A stretch of DNA of 64,000 nt, taken from an uncultured Oscillospiraceae bacterium (GTDB lineage Bacteria > Bacillota > Clostridia > Oscillospirales > Oscillospiraceae). This document shows positions 56,663 through 64,000 of the stretch, in pieces. The stretch spans positions 1-64,000 of the forward strand of contig CAJTLI010000004.1 of NCBI GenBank assembly GCA_910577525.1, written 5' to 3'. Below the pieces are notes generated by a model. That model was not told where the DNA came from. It saw only the letters and a list, made by a program, of their open reading frames with translations, and did not search any database. A program made the position numbers and the translations under genes. The first letter of the stretch is position 1; every line of letters begins with the position of its first letter.

Positions 56663-59434
56663 CTACAGCCGGATTTTGAGGGAGAACGCGTGGTCCTCCT
56701 GTGCGCCGACGCGGTACGCCCCCTCCACATCCGCGCCCCAACTGTTGATGCCGCCCACGCCCCGCATGGCCCCGCACACCGTCACCACCGTGCGCACGGG
56801 CCTGGGCAGCTCCTCCCGGTGGGCGGCCTGGGCCAGCTGCCAGGGGGTATGGGGGAGGGCAGAAAAGGCAAAGGGGGCGCCGTCCGCCTCCAGCGTCAGC
56901 CTGCTCCCGTCCCGGTTTCGCAGGACGGCGGCCTGGGTGTCCGTGTGACAGCCGCACTCCTGGGGAACCAGGTAGCCGGGGATGTGGGGGGCTTCCCGGT
57001 GCCAGCCGAACGCCCCGCCCTTTTTCCGGTCTGGGTAGGTCTCCCCGGACAGGCCCAGCCACTCCACCGTCTCCACGGGCTCCGGCGTCTCGAAGCGCAG
57101 GCCGAACAGGGGCAGCTCAGGCCGTCCCGCCGCACCGCGGTATTGGGCGTGTACCGTCATCAGGCCCGTACCATCCACGGCGTAGGCGACCTCCGTGTTC
57201 AGCCCCGGCAGGGCGGGGGCGGTGTAGGTGTAGCGGATGGAGACGGCCTCCGGGCTGTTGGCCAAAATGTCCCACCCCTGGCACACCTGCCATGCGTCCG
57301 CCGCCGCCCAAATAGCGCTGTTGGCAGCGAAGCCGTTGCCCACATCGTTCTCCGTGGGGGCCCGCCAATAAGCCGGACGGGGGGCGCGCCACAGCCACTC
57401 CTTCCCGCCGCTGGCCAGGGACACCGGCCCGCCCTCGGCGTAGGAGAACAATATCTCGAAGCCCTCCCCCCGGACGCCCAGAGCACCGTCGCCGTGGGTG
57501 ACCCGCAGAGGGGATTTTTTCGCGTTCCGGGCGGGCAGGGCCTGTTTCGCCCGCCGGTTGGCCGCGTCGTGCCGCGCCCGCTCCTCCGGAGTGGAATACC
57601 AGTACCGCACCTCCTGCATGGCGGGCTTTTCGGTTCCGTCCGCGAACACGATGCCGTTGCCGCTGAAGGCGTAGTCCGTCTGCCGCTCCCCAAAGTCACC
57701 GCCGTAGCCTAAGACCCGCTCCCCGTTGCAGTTGGTGTGCCACAGAGCCTGATCCATGTAGTCCCAGATGAAGCCCCCCTGGTACTGGGGGAATTCCTCG
57801 CCCAAGCGGATATAGCTCTCCATACCCCCCAAGGAATTGCCCATATCGTGCATATATTCGCACAGAATAAAGGGCTTTTTCGGGTCGTTTTCCAGATAGG
57901 CGCGGATATCCGCCGGAGAGGCGTACATCCGGCTCTCCACGTCGGAGATACCGTCGTAGCCGGGGCAGTTGAAGGTGCCCTCGTAGTGGACCATCCGGCT
58001 GGGGTCGCTGGAGCGGAAGAAGTCCGCCATGGCCTGGATGCAGGTCCCGGCGAAAGACTCGTTGCCGCAGGACCAGAACAGGATGGACACGTGGTTTTTG
58101 TCCCGCTCAAACATGGATCTTGCCCGGTCCATCACGCACTCCCGCCATTCAGGCAGGCTTCCCGGCACGTTCCAGGAGGGCTCGATGGCCCCCAGCTTCT
58201 GCCAGGAGCCGTGGCTCTCCAGATTGGCCTCGTCCATGACGTAGACGCCGTTCTGGTCGCACAGGTGATACCAGGGGGTCTGGTTGGGGTAGTGGGAGGT
58301 GCGCACGGCGTTGATGTGGCTCCGTTTGAAGGTGTCCATGGCGGCGGTCATGTCGTCCAGGCCGATGGCCCGGCCCGTGTCCGGGTTCCACTCGTGGCGG
58401 TTGACCCCGTTGAGCACCAGCCGCACTCCGTTGAGCAGAAGCAGGCCGTTTTTCAGCTCGAACCGCCGGAAGCCGGTGTCATAGGGAACCACCTCGGCCA
58501 CCGTGCCGTCCGGGGCGGTCAGCGTCAGGGTGACATGGTACAGCTCGGGGTGTTCATGGTCCCAGGGGCGGACGTTCTCAAACCGGAAGGGCTGGCTGCG
58601 CAGGTATTTCCCCTCTGCCGTCAGCTCCAGGGGGCCGTCGAACAGGGTGCCTTGGGCGGGGTGGGTGATCCTGCAATGGACCGCCGCACCCTCCGTCTCC
58701 CCGTCCAGCAGGAGGCGGATGGACAGGGTGCCGGTGGAGCTGTCCTCCTCCAACCCCGCCTGGAGCCACAGGTCCTCCAGATGGACCGCGGGCTTGGCGT
58801 ACAGGTACACCGGCCGGAACAGGCCGGAGAACCGGAAGAAGTCCTGGTCCTCGATCCAGGCGGCGCTGGAGCGCTTGTATACCTCCGCGCACAGGCGGTT
58901 GCCGGTGTCCCGGACGTAGGGGGTCAGGTCGAATTCCGACGGGGTGAAGCTGTCCTCGGCGTAACCCACGAACTGCCCGTTGAGCCAGACGTAAATGGCC
59001 TGCTCCGCGCCCTGGAAGCTGATACACACCCGATTCCCCCGCAGACCTGGGTCCAGGTCGAACTCCCGGACGTAGCTGCCCACGGGGCAGTCCTCCCAGT
59101 CGATCTGGGGCGGGCGCAGCTCGGCATGTCCGTCCCAGGGGTAGAGGGTGTTGATATACTGAATTTGGCCGTACCCCTGGGTCTCCATGTGCCCAGGGAC
59201 CAAAATGGAAACAAACCCGGAATCGTCAAAGCCCTCCCGCCAGAAATCGGCGGGGCGGCTGGCGGGATTGGGGCTCCACGCGAACCGCCACGCCCCGTCC
59301 AGGGATTGGCGCAGGGAGCTCTCCCCCGCCTCCGCCTCCTCCGCCGAGGCATAGCACACGTGGTCGGAATGGGCGTCCAGCCGGTTCACCCGGAACAGGT
59401 TGGGGCCGGCGAGCCAGTTTAAATCTGCCTGCAT
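56663..59434 (-). CDS. lacZ: Beta-galactosidase, GH2 (LacZ type)
   Basis: 923 residues, no signal peptide. Sugar-binding domain (GQIQYINTLYPWDGHAELRP, WLNGQFVGYAEDSFTPSEFD), the GH2 barrel with acid/base Glu in LFWSCGNESF and nucleophile Glu in FILCEYMHDMGNS, and the C-terminal Bgal_small_N domain (YWRAPTENDVGNGF). It hydrolyses lactose and related beta-galactosides in the cytoplasm. AGAAGGAGG is before ATG 59434. Single gene with an operator-bearing promoter; no permease is adjacent. Confidence 0.95.
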   Translation of the reverse strand: MQADLNWLAGPNLFRVNRLDAHSDHVCYASAEEAEAGESSLRQSLDGAWRFAWSPNPASRPADFWREGFDDSGFVSILVPGHMETQGYGQIQYINTLYPWDGHAELRPPQIDWEDCPVGSYVREFDLDPGLRGNRVCISFQGAEQAIYVWLNGQFVGYAEDSFTPSEFDLTPYVRDTGNRLCAEVYKRSSAAWIEDQDFFRFSGLFRPVYLYAKPAVHLEDLWLQAGLEEDSSTGTLSIRLLLDGETEGAAVHCRITHPAQGTLFDGPLELTAEGKYLRSQPFRFENVRPWDHEHPELYHVTLTLTAPDGTVAEVVPYDTGFRRFELKNGLLLLNGVRLVLNGVNRHEWNPDTGRAIGLDDMTAAMDTFKRSHINAVRTSHYPNQTPWYHLCDQNGVYVMDEANLESHGSWQKLGAIEPSWNVPGSLPEWRECVMDRARSMFERDKNHVSILFWSCGNESFAGTCIQAMADFFRSSDPSRMVHYEGTFNCPGYDGISDVESRMYASPADIRAYLENDPKKPFILCEYMHDMGNSLGGMESYIRLGEEFPQYQGGFIWDYMDQALWHTNCNGERVLGYGGDFGERQTDYAFSGNGIVFADGTEKPAMQEVRYWYSTPEERARHDAANRRAKQALPARNAKKSPLRVTHGDGALGVRGEGFEILFSYAEGGPVSLASGGKEWLWRAPRPAYWRAPTENDVGNGFAANSAIWAAADAWQVCQGWDILANSPEAVSIRYTYTAPALPGLNTEVAYAVDGTGLMTVHAQYRGAAGRPELPLFGLRFETPEPVETVEWLGLSGETYPDRKKGGAFGWHREAPHIPGYLVPQECGCHTDTQAAVLRNRDGSRLTLEADGAPFAFSALPHTPWQLAQAAHREELPRPVRTVVTVCGAMRGVGGINSWGADVEGAYRVGAQEDHAFSLKIRL

Positions 59435-59476
59435 AAGCGGGACCTCCTTCTCTTCCCAATGGGTTGACTATCGTTT

Positions 59477-59493
59477 AGTAAAGCGCTTTGACT
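59477..59493. promoter_or_regulatory. LacI/CcpA-type operator at lacZ
   Basis: Near-palindrome AGTAAAGCGCTTTGACT, with the central GCGC expected for LacI-family regulators. It overlaps the -10 box and start point. Confidence 0.75.
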
Positions 59494-59519
59494 ATATAAC
59501 GGCCCGTCCCGCTTGTCAA
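59491..59519 (-). promoter_or_regulatory. Promoter of lacZ
   Basis: Minus strand: TTGACA (59514-59519), 17 bp, TATAGT (59491-59496). Confidence 0.88.
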
Positions 59520-59669
59520 GTGGGGAGACGGCGGCGTTTCCGGCGGAAATTTCCGCCGGATCGGACGAATTTCACCCGAAAATCTGAAATCCCGCCCGGA
59601 TTAACCTTGCCTTTTCCCCCATCGCCGTGGTATACTGAGACAAACAGCGGTGAAAGGGAGGGTCCGGCC

Positions 59670-60869
59670 ATGCTGTGTCAATTTCGATTTCAGAATTTTG
59701 CCTCCTATCGTGATGAGACGGTCTTTGACATGCAGGCCGCCGGTATCGGGGAGCTCCGCGACAGCCTGATCCCCCCGCCGGAGGGCAAATTTTCCCCGCT
59801 TCTTCCGGTCTCCGCCATCTTCGGCCCCAACGGCGGGGGCAAGTCCAACGCCATCAACGCGCTGGCCTGCCTCATCTCCCGGGTGCTGGGGCGGACCGGG
59901 GAGGACGGGGACCCCTTCCGGATCTCCCAGCACAAGTGCAGCCCCTTTCTGCTGGACGAGAGCTCCAAGAGCGCTCCCACCCAGTTCGAGCTCTTTTTCC
60001 GGACAAGCGCCGCCCAGTACCAGTATCAGCTCTCCCTGCTGAACGGGCTGGTGGCCGAGGAGTCCCTGTCCTGCATCAGAACTCCCTGCCGCCTGCGCCG
60101 GCCCACCTTCCTGTTTGCCCGGAGCGGCGGCCGGCTTGAGCTGGGCGGCGCACTGCGGCGGGCGGCGCCCCAAAGCCTGGACCCCGGCGCGCCCTTTCTG
60201 TCCCTTCTGGCGGCGGAGCACCGGTTTTTCCCCGCGCGGGACGCCATGTCCTGGTTTGAGCGCTGCCGGGGAATCGACGTGGGGGCCCAGAACCGGAACC
60301 GCCAGCTCTCCCAGACCCTGGGAGACCCGGAGGCCAAGGCCCGGCTACTGGCCCTTCTGGCGGAGATGGAGCTCCCCGTTTCCGACTGCGCCGTCCGGGA
60401 GGAGGACGGCGGCATCGTGACCACCCACACCGTAAACGGGCGCTCCTACCGGCTGGGCCTAGAGGACGAGTCCGAGGGGACGGCCAAGCTGCTGGGCCTT
60501 CTGCCCTGCGTGCTCTCCTCCCTGGACCGCGGAGGGCCCCTCCTGGCGGACGAGCTGGACGCCAAGCTCCACCCCCAGCTTCTGCGGCGGGTCATCCAGC
60601 TGTACACCGACCCCAAACGGAACCCCAAGGGCGCTCAGCTGATCTTCACCTGCCACGACGTGTCCATCATGAAAAACGACCTGCTCCGGCGGGACGAGAT
60701 CTGGTTCGCCGCCCAGAACAGCGAGAACGCCAGCGAGCTGTGGAGCCTGTACGACATCCAGGACAAGAGCGGAAAGCGGGTCAAAAACGCCGCCTCCTAT
60801 GACCGGCAGTACCTGGCCGGGCGCTTCGGCGCGGACCCCTATTTCAATCGGATTCTGGAAAAAATCTGA
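59670..60869 (+). CDS. AAA-family ATPase (COG1106/AAA15 type)
   Basis: 399 residues. MLCQFRFQNFASYRDETVFD at the N terminus, Walker A FGPNGGGKSNAI, late Walker B GGPLLADELDAKLHPQLLRR and H-loop IFTCHDVSIM. This SMC-like, single-chain ATPase family includes RloA and other defence or DNA-repair proteins, often paired with RloB. No RloB or nuclease gene is adjacent, so the role is open. GGGAGGG lies 6 bp before ATG. Confidence 0.85.
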   Translation: MLCQFRFQNFASYRDETVFDMQAAGIGELRDSLIPPPEGKFSPLLPVSAIFGPNGGGKSNAINALACLISRVLGRTGEDGDPFRISQHKCSPFLLDESSKSAPTQFELFFRTSAAQYQYQLSLLNGLVAEESLSCIRTPCRLRRPTFLFARSGGRLELGGALRRAAPQSLDPGAPFLSLLAAEHRFFPARDAMSWFERCRGIDVGAQNRNRQLSQTLGDPEAKARLLALLAEMELPVSDCAVREEDGGIVTTHTVNGRSYRLGLEDESEGTAKLLGLLPCVLSSLDRGGPLLADELDAKLHPQLLRRVIQLYTDPKRNPKGAQLIFTCHDVSIMKNDLLRRDEIWFAAQNSENASELWSLYDIQDKSGKRVKNAASYDRQYLAGRFGADPYFNRILEKI

Positions 60870-60877
60870 CACGCAAA

Positions 60878-60903
60878 AGGACTCCGGGAGCTCCCGGAGT
60901 CCT
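60878..60903. terminator. Bidirectional terminator
   Basis: Perfect 26-nt palindrome with arm AGGACTCCGGGAG between convergent genes, followed by CTGTTTT. Confidence 0.85.
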
Positions 60904-60934
60904 CTGTTTTCATGCCGGTTTGGTTTTCGCGGGC

Positions 60935-61651
60935 TCACGCCACAGCGGAGAAGGGCCGGCGCATATCCTGCTGGCTGTTCTGCCGCTGCTGCTCCTCCGC
61001 CTGCTGTCCCTCGCCCGCCTTGGTGACGGTGCGGGTGGTGCCGCCGGAGACGTACACCTTGCCGCACTCCGGGCAGATGTCGTTGTGCAGGGTGACGCTC
61101 TGATTGACCACCTTGCGGCCCTCCTGCCTGGCCTGGGCCTGCTCCCGGACCACGTGCTCGTTCTCATGGCCCCGCACGGCGGAGGCCACCTGCTCCGGGG
61201 CGATGTTGGTGGGTGTCTTGAAGGACACGCCGGGGTCGTCCGAGCCGTCCTGATACTTGCGCTCCTTGCAGGTCTGGCACTCCCCCTCCTCCATGACCTC
61301 CTGGGCGCTCTTGGACTGGGTCAGGGCGGGGGCCTGAGCCTGCTCCTGCTGGACGGCGTTGGCCTGGGCCCCGGAATCGCCGGGGTACTGGATGCGCATG
61401 CGCACCGCCATCTCCGCCGGGTCGGAGGCAAACCGGAGCAGCCCCGCCTGGGCTGGGTCCTCCCCGCCGCTGATCCCCCGCACCGGAGTAACCGGCTGAA
61501 CAGGGGTCTCGGGCTGGGCGGCCTTGTGGGGAGCCAGAAGAACGGCGGAGCGCTGGGCGGTCTGAGCCCTCTCCGCGCCCTGGGCGGCGCGGCCGGCGTA
61601 CAATCCGCCGTAGGCGGAATAGGGGCTTCCATAGGAAACGCCGTTTAACAT
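60935..61651 (-). CDS. SprA-related putative metalloprotease-like protein
   Basis: 238 residues. The N-terminal half is low-complexity (Ala/Gln/Pro-rich). The C-terminal half has CQTCKERKYQDGSDDPGVSF, the HExxH-like AVRGHENEHVVREQAQA and NDICPECGKVYVSGGTTRT, the signature of the SprA-related family. Zinc binding by the His motif and CxxC pairs is likely; protease activity is not shown. ATG 61651 (MLNGVSYGS) follows GAGGTG at 6 bp; upstream in-frame starts overlap that box. Confidence 0.82.
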   Translation of the reverse strand: MLNGVSYGSPYSAYGGLYAGRAAQGAERAQTAQRSAVLLAPHKAAQPETPVQPVTPVRGISGGEDPAQAGLLRFASDPAEMAVRMRIQYPGDSGAQANAVQQEQAQAPALTQSKSAQEVMEEGECQTCKERKYQDGSDDPGVSFKTPTNIAPEQVASAVRGHENEHVVREQAQARQEGRKVVNQSVTLHNDICPECGKVYVSGGTTRTVTKAGEGQQAEEQQRQNSQQDMRRPFSAVA

Positions 61652-61759
61652 AACCATCACCTCATGCTATGAAATGGGCGGGAACTGTCTGCTTTCATTA
61701 TAGCAGGCAAATTGGAAAATGCAAGGCGTTTCGCGCAAATACCGGGTGCGTCCTATGTT

Positions 61760-63121
61760 TTATTTTTCGCAGGCACAGCTGCGGCCGCAGGTCCACAGCC
61801 GCTCCGCCGCGGGGTCCCAGGCCCTGGCGTAGCCGTCGCACTTGGCGCACAGGTGCTCCACCGTCTCCGGGGACTGCAAGTCGGTGGACTTCGCCCCGGT
61901 GCGCTCCACCATCTCCCGCAGCTTCTCCGGGTTTTCCAGCATGGGGCAGGGCTTCAGGTGGTTCGCGTTGAAGGGCTGGCCGTCGTGGTAGGCCATGAAC
62001 ATGGGGGAGCGCAGACAGTCCAGCAGGGACTTTTCCCGGATGTTGGAGTCGGAGTAGTGGACGAATACGCAGGGGTCCACGTCCCCGTTGGCGTTGATGT
62101 GGAGATACCGCCGCCCCCCGGCGATGCAGCCCCCCACGTACTCCCCGTCGTTCTGGAAGTCCATGATGAACAGGGGCTTGCTCTTCCGGTAGGCCCGTAC
62201 CTTGCGGTACATCTCCTCCCGCTGCTCCGGCGAGGGCATCAGCTCCGGGGCGGCATCGTTGCCCACCGGCATGTAGTGGAAGCACCAGGCGAACTTGGCC
62301 CCCCAGCCGATCAGCTCGTCCACGAACGCCTCCGAGCTGATGGAGTCCAGGTTGGCGCTGGTGTAGCAGCAGGAGGTGCCGAAGGGCAGCTTCCGCGCCT
62401 TCAGGATCTCCATGGCCCGGCGGACCTTACGGAATACGCCCTCCCCCCGGCGGCCGTCGGTGGCCTCCTCAAAGCCCTCCACGCTGATGGCGGGGACGAA
62501 GTTCTTCACCCGCAGCATCTGGTCGGCGAAGTCCTCGTCGATGAGGATGCCGTTGGTGAAGCAGAGGAACTCACAGTCGCTGTGCTTGTTGCACAGGGCG
62601 ATGAGGTCATCTTTTCGCACCATGGGCTCGCCGCCGGTGTAGATGTAGATGTACACCCCCAGTTTCTTCCCCTGGGTGATGATGCTGTCGATCTCATCGA
62701 AGGTCAGGTTCAGCCGGTTGCCGTACTCCGCCGCCCAGCAGCCGGTGCAGTGGAGGTTGCAGGCGGAGGTGGGGTCCAGCAGGATAGCCCAGGGGATGTT
62801 GCAGCCGTACCTCTCCCGGGCCTCCTCCTGGATGGTCCAGCCGATCAAGTTGCCGTTGAGCATGAAGTTCTCAAAGAAGGTCTTGCGCACCTCGCCGTCG
62901 ATGTCCGTCCACATAGAACGGAGCAGCCGGTACCAGTTGTTGTCCGGGTCCTCGATCACCCTGCGGAAGGCCGCCCGCTGGGTGGGAAAGCTGTTGGGGC
63001 CATCTCCCGTAAAGCGGTCCACCCAGTCCATCAGCTTGGGGATGTTGGCGTCGGGGTCCTTGTCCAGGTAGCCGTACAGGGCGCGAAAGCCCGCCCGTTT
63101 CACACTGTTCATCATGGTCAT
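61760..63121 (-). CDS. Radical SAM/SPASM protein
   Basis: 453 residues. Radical SAM cluster CNLHCTGC (about 122-129) in DPTSACNLHCTGCWAAEYGN, then IYTGGEPMVRKDDLIALCNK. The C-terminal SPASM-like Cys set includes GGCIAGGRRYLHINANGDVD PCVF and CAKCDGYARAW ... CGRSCAC. SPASM proteins often modify peptides or proteins; no peptide precursor is nearby. Possible starts are ATG 63121, 63115 and 63112; 63115 has AAGGA at 5 bp. The TetR gene upstream on the same strand probably regulates it. Confidence 0.88.
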   Translation of the reverse strand: MTMMNSVKRAGFRALYGYLDKDPDANIPKLMDWVDRFTGDGPNSFPTQRAAFRRVIEDPDNNWYRLLRSMWTDIDGEVRKTFFENFMLNGNLIGWTIQEEARERYGCNIPWAILLDPTSACNLHCTGCWAAEYGNRLNLTFDEIDSIITQGKKLGVYIYIYTGGEPMVRKDDLIALCNKHSDCEFLCFTNGILIDEDFADQMLRVKNFVPAISVEGFEEATDGRRGEGVFRKVRRAMEILKARKLPFGTSCCYTSANLDSISSEAFVDELIGWGAKFAWCFHYMPVGNDAAPELMPSPEQREEMYRKVRAYRKSKPLFIMDFQNDGEYVGGCIAGGRRYLHINANGDVDPCVFVHYSDSNIREKSLLDCLRSPMFMAYHDGQPFNANHLKPCPMLENPEKLREMVERTGAKSTDLQSPETVEHLCAKCDGYARAWDPAAERLWTCGRSCACEK

Positions 63122-63209
63122 CCTTCACACGTTCCTTTCTGTTTGACAATGGTTCTTCGGGGCCGCTCCCCTGTGCTCAGCGCCATGATACGCCCGGGCC
63201 CGGACAGTT

Positions 63210-63238
63210 TCCATAGACAGGAAAGAGGCCCTTGTCAA
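63210..63238 (-). promoter_or_regulatory. Promoter of the radical SAM gene
   Basis: Minus strand: TTGACA (63233-63238), 17 bp, TATGGA (63210-63215); the -35 lies inside a palindrome. Confidence 0.7.
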
Positions 63239-63264
63239 AGTTTTGACAAGGGCCTCTTTCCTGT
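63217..63264. promoter_or_regulatory. 48-nt inverted repeat, TetR operator or terminator
   Basis: 23-bp perfect arms (ACAGGAAAGAGGCCCTTGTC plus AAA) around GT. The centre TTGTCAAAGTTTTGACAA suits a TetR-family operator and covers the -35 box; the long stem would also stop transcripts leaving the tetR gene. Confidence 0.75.
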
Positions 63265-63294
63265 AAAATTTTGTCGAATCATGGGATTTTGGCG

Positions 63295-63855
63295 TCACTG
63301 CCTGTTTTTTTGGGCCAGCCGCTCCAGGGTGTAGTCCAGGCAGCCCTCAATCAAAATGTCAAAATCATCCAGCCGCTCAATGACGCTGGAGGGCATCCCC
63401 CGCTCCACCCAGCTGAGCACAATGCTGGCCAGCCCGTCGGTGAGCAGCTCGGCCATAAAACCGGTCTGGTCCTCCGTCACGCTGTATTTCCGGGCGGCCA
63501 TCCGGGTGCGCGCCTCCACCAGCGGCATGATCCATTGGCGCAGGTCGTGCTCCACATAGCTGCGCTCATAGGCCCGGTACACGTTGAGCACCAGGGCCCG
63601 GTTTTCCCGCAGCAGAGTCAGCGTCTTTTCCAGCGCGGCGCGCCACCGGTCCGGACTGGGCAACTCGAGCTCCTCCAAAAACTGCTGGATGCCGTAGTCC
63701 ACCACCCCGTACAGGTCGGAGAAGTGGTAGTAAAACGCCTGACGGGAGATATTGCACCGCTCCACCAGCTCGGTGACGGTGATGTCGTCCAGCCGCTTGG
63801 TCTGAAGCAGCTCCGCGAGGGTGGAAACGATCTGATTTTTGGTTGACTTTGGCAT
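63295..63855 (-). CDS. TetR/AcrR-family transcriptional regulator
   Basis: 186 residues. N-terminal TetR HTH (STLAELLQTKRLDDITVTEL, VERCNISRQAFYYHFSDLYG), and a helical ligand domain of the TetR_C DhaS/C33 type (ALVLNVYRAYERSYVEHDLR). It probably represses the adjacent radical SAM gene through the palindrome between them. AAAGGAG is 7 bp before ATG 63855. Confidence 0.92.
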   Translation of the reverse strand: MPKSTKNQIVSTLAELLQTKRLDDITVTELVERCNISRQAFYYHFSDLYGVVDYGIQQFLEELELPSPDRWRAALEKTLTLLRENRALVLNVYRAYERSYVEHDLRQWIMPLVEARTRMAARKYSVTEDQTGFMAELLTDGLASIVLSWVERGMPSSVIERLDDFDILIEGCLDYTLERLAQKNRQ

Positions 63856-63884
63856 CTTTCTGCTCCTTTCTCCGGATTTGAAAC

Positions 63885-63913
63885 ATTATACCGGGTTTCT
63901 CCCTGGAGCACAA
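63885..63913 (-). promoter_or_regulatory. Promoter of the tetR gene
   Basis: Minus strand: TTGTGC (63908-63913), 17 bp, TATAAT (63885-63890). The remaining bases to 64000 hold a small inverted repeat GGTCA...TGACC and no gene. Confidence 0.8.
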
Positions 63914-64000
63914 GGGACAGAAACTTTACACTTCTTCTCCGTTGTCAAGACAAGCTGGTCAAAAAACCTGACCGTCTCTCATTCCTCCCCAATTTCCGCC

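Noticed and set aside
59670..60869. AAA ATPase called as part of a defence system
   Set aside because: COG1106 ATPases occur in RloAB and similar systems, but no nuclease or RloB partner is adjacent, so the claim cannot be supported.

Overview
The window is high-GC (roughly 60-65% by eye) Gram-positive DNA with strong GGAGG ribosome-binding sites and many textbook TTGACA-17-TATAAT promoters. Sporulation genes (spmA/spmB and a PdaB-type polysaccharide deacetylase), anaerobic ribonucleotide reductase, a T-box leader and abundant short palindromic intergenic repeats point to a strictly anaerobic, spore-forming clostridium of the Oscillospiraceae type (Flavonifractor/Lawsonibacter-like). The family placement is inference; no 16S rRNA gene is present.

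Layout. 1-3.6 kb: a partial gene, a WYL regulator, and an ECF sigma factor paired with a membrane protein whose outer part is an array of Cys/His repeats. 3.8-13.4 kb: NYN/LOTUS protein, nrdG, dut, spmBA, an AbrB-like regulator, rsmI, a lipoprotein, tex, a C_GCAxxG_C_C protein and an RNHCP protein. 13.4-17.3 kb: a trpXYZ-type ABC transporter behind a tryptophan-type T-box, with an inverted-repeat-bounded element between trpX and trpY. 17.4-27 kb: lipoprotein, HAD phosphatase, a three-gene small-protein cassette, tRNA-Thr and tRNA-Tyr, hydrolase, type I pullulanase, a NiaR-like repressor and a candidate NiaR-controlled transporter. 27.2-32.4 kb: L7Ae-like gene, rpsL, rpsG, fusA, tuf. 32.5-45.4 kb: nrdD, Cys-rich protein, lipoprotein, ATP-grasp protein, bioY with a BirA operator, a five-gene peptide-type ABC transporter, a cytidylate-kinase-like protein and a phosphopantetheinyl transferase. 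56.3-64 kb: GH2 beta-galactosidase, AAA ATPase, SprA-like protein, radical SAM/SPASM protein and TetR regulator.

The most striking region is 46.1-56.35 kb. A 10.2-kb element carrying a large serine recombinase splits a sporulation-type polysaccharide deacetylase gene: the 5' part (68 codons) lies at 56.3-56.5 kb and the 3' part (194 codons plus stop) at 45.5-46.1 kb. They are on the same strand, in register, and meet at an 11-bp imperfect direct repeat inside the codons for Trp-Gly-Asn. Joining the element ends gives an imperfectly palindromic attP-like site. This is the architecture of skin-type intervening elements that are excised during sporulation. The cargo is a LytTR two-component system, a secreted esterase, a carbohydrate-binding lipoprotein and a membrane-anchored GH3 enzyme with reversed domain order. 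LytTR-type direct repeats lie in the promoter of the first enzyme gene.

A second theme is a family of about 160-bp MITE-like elements with terminal inverted repeats and TA-type target duplications (26.9, 38.8, 44.0 and 50.0 kb). The 50-kb locus holds one element inserted inside another, and the 44-kb copy supplies part of the stop codon of the upstream transporter gene.
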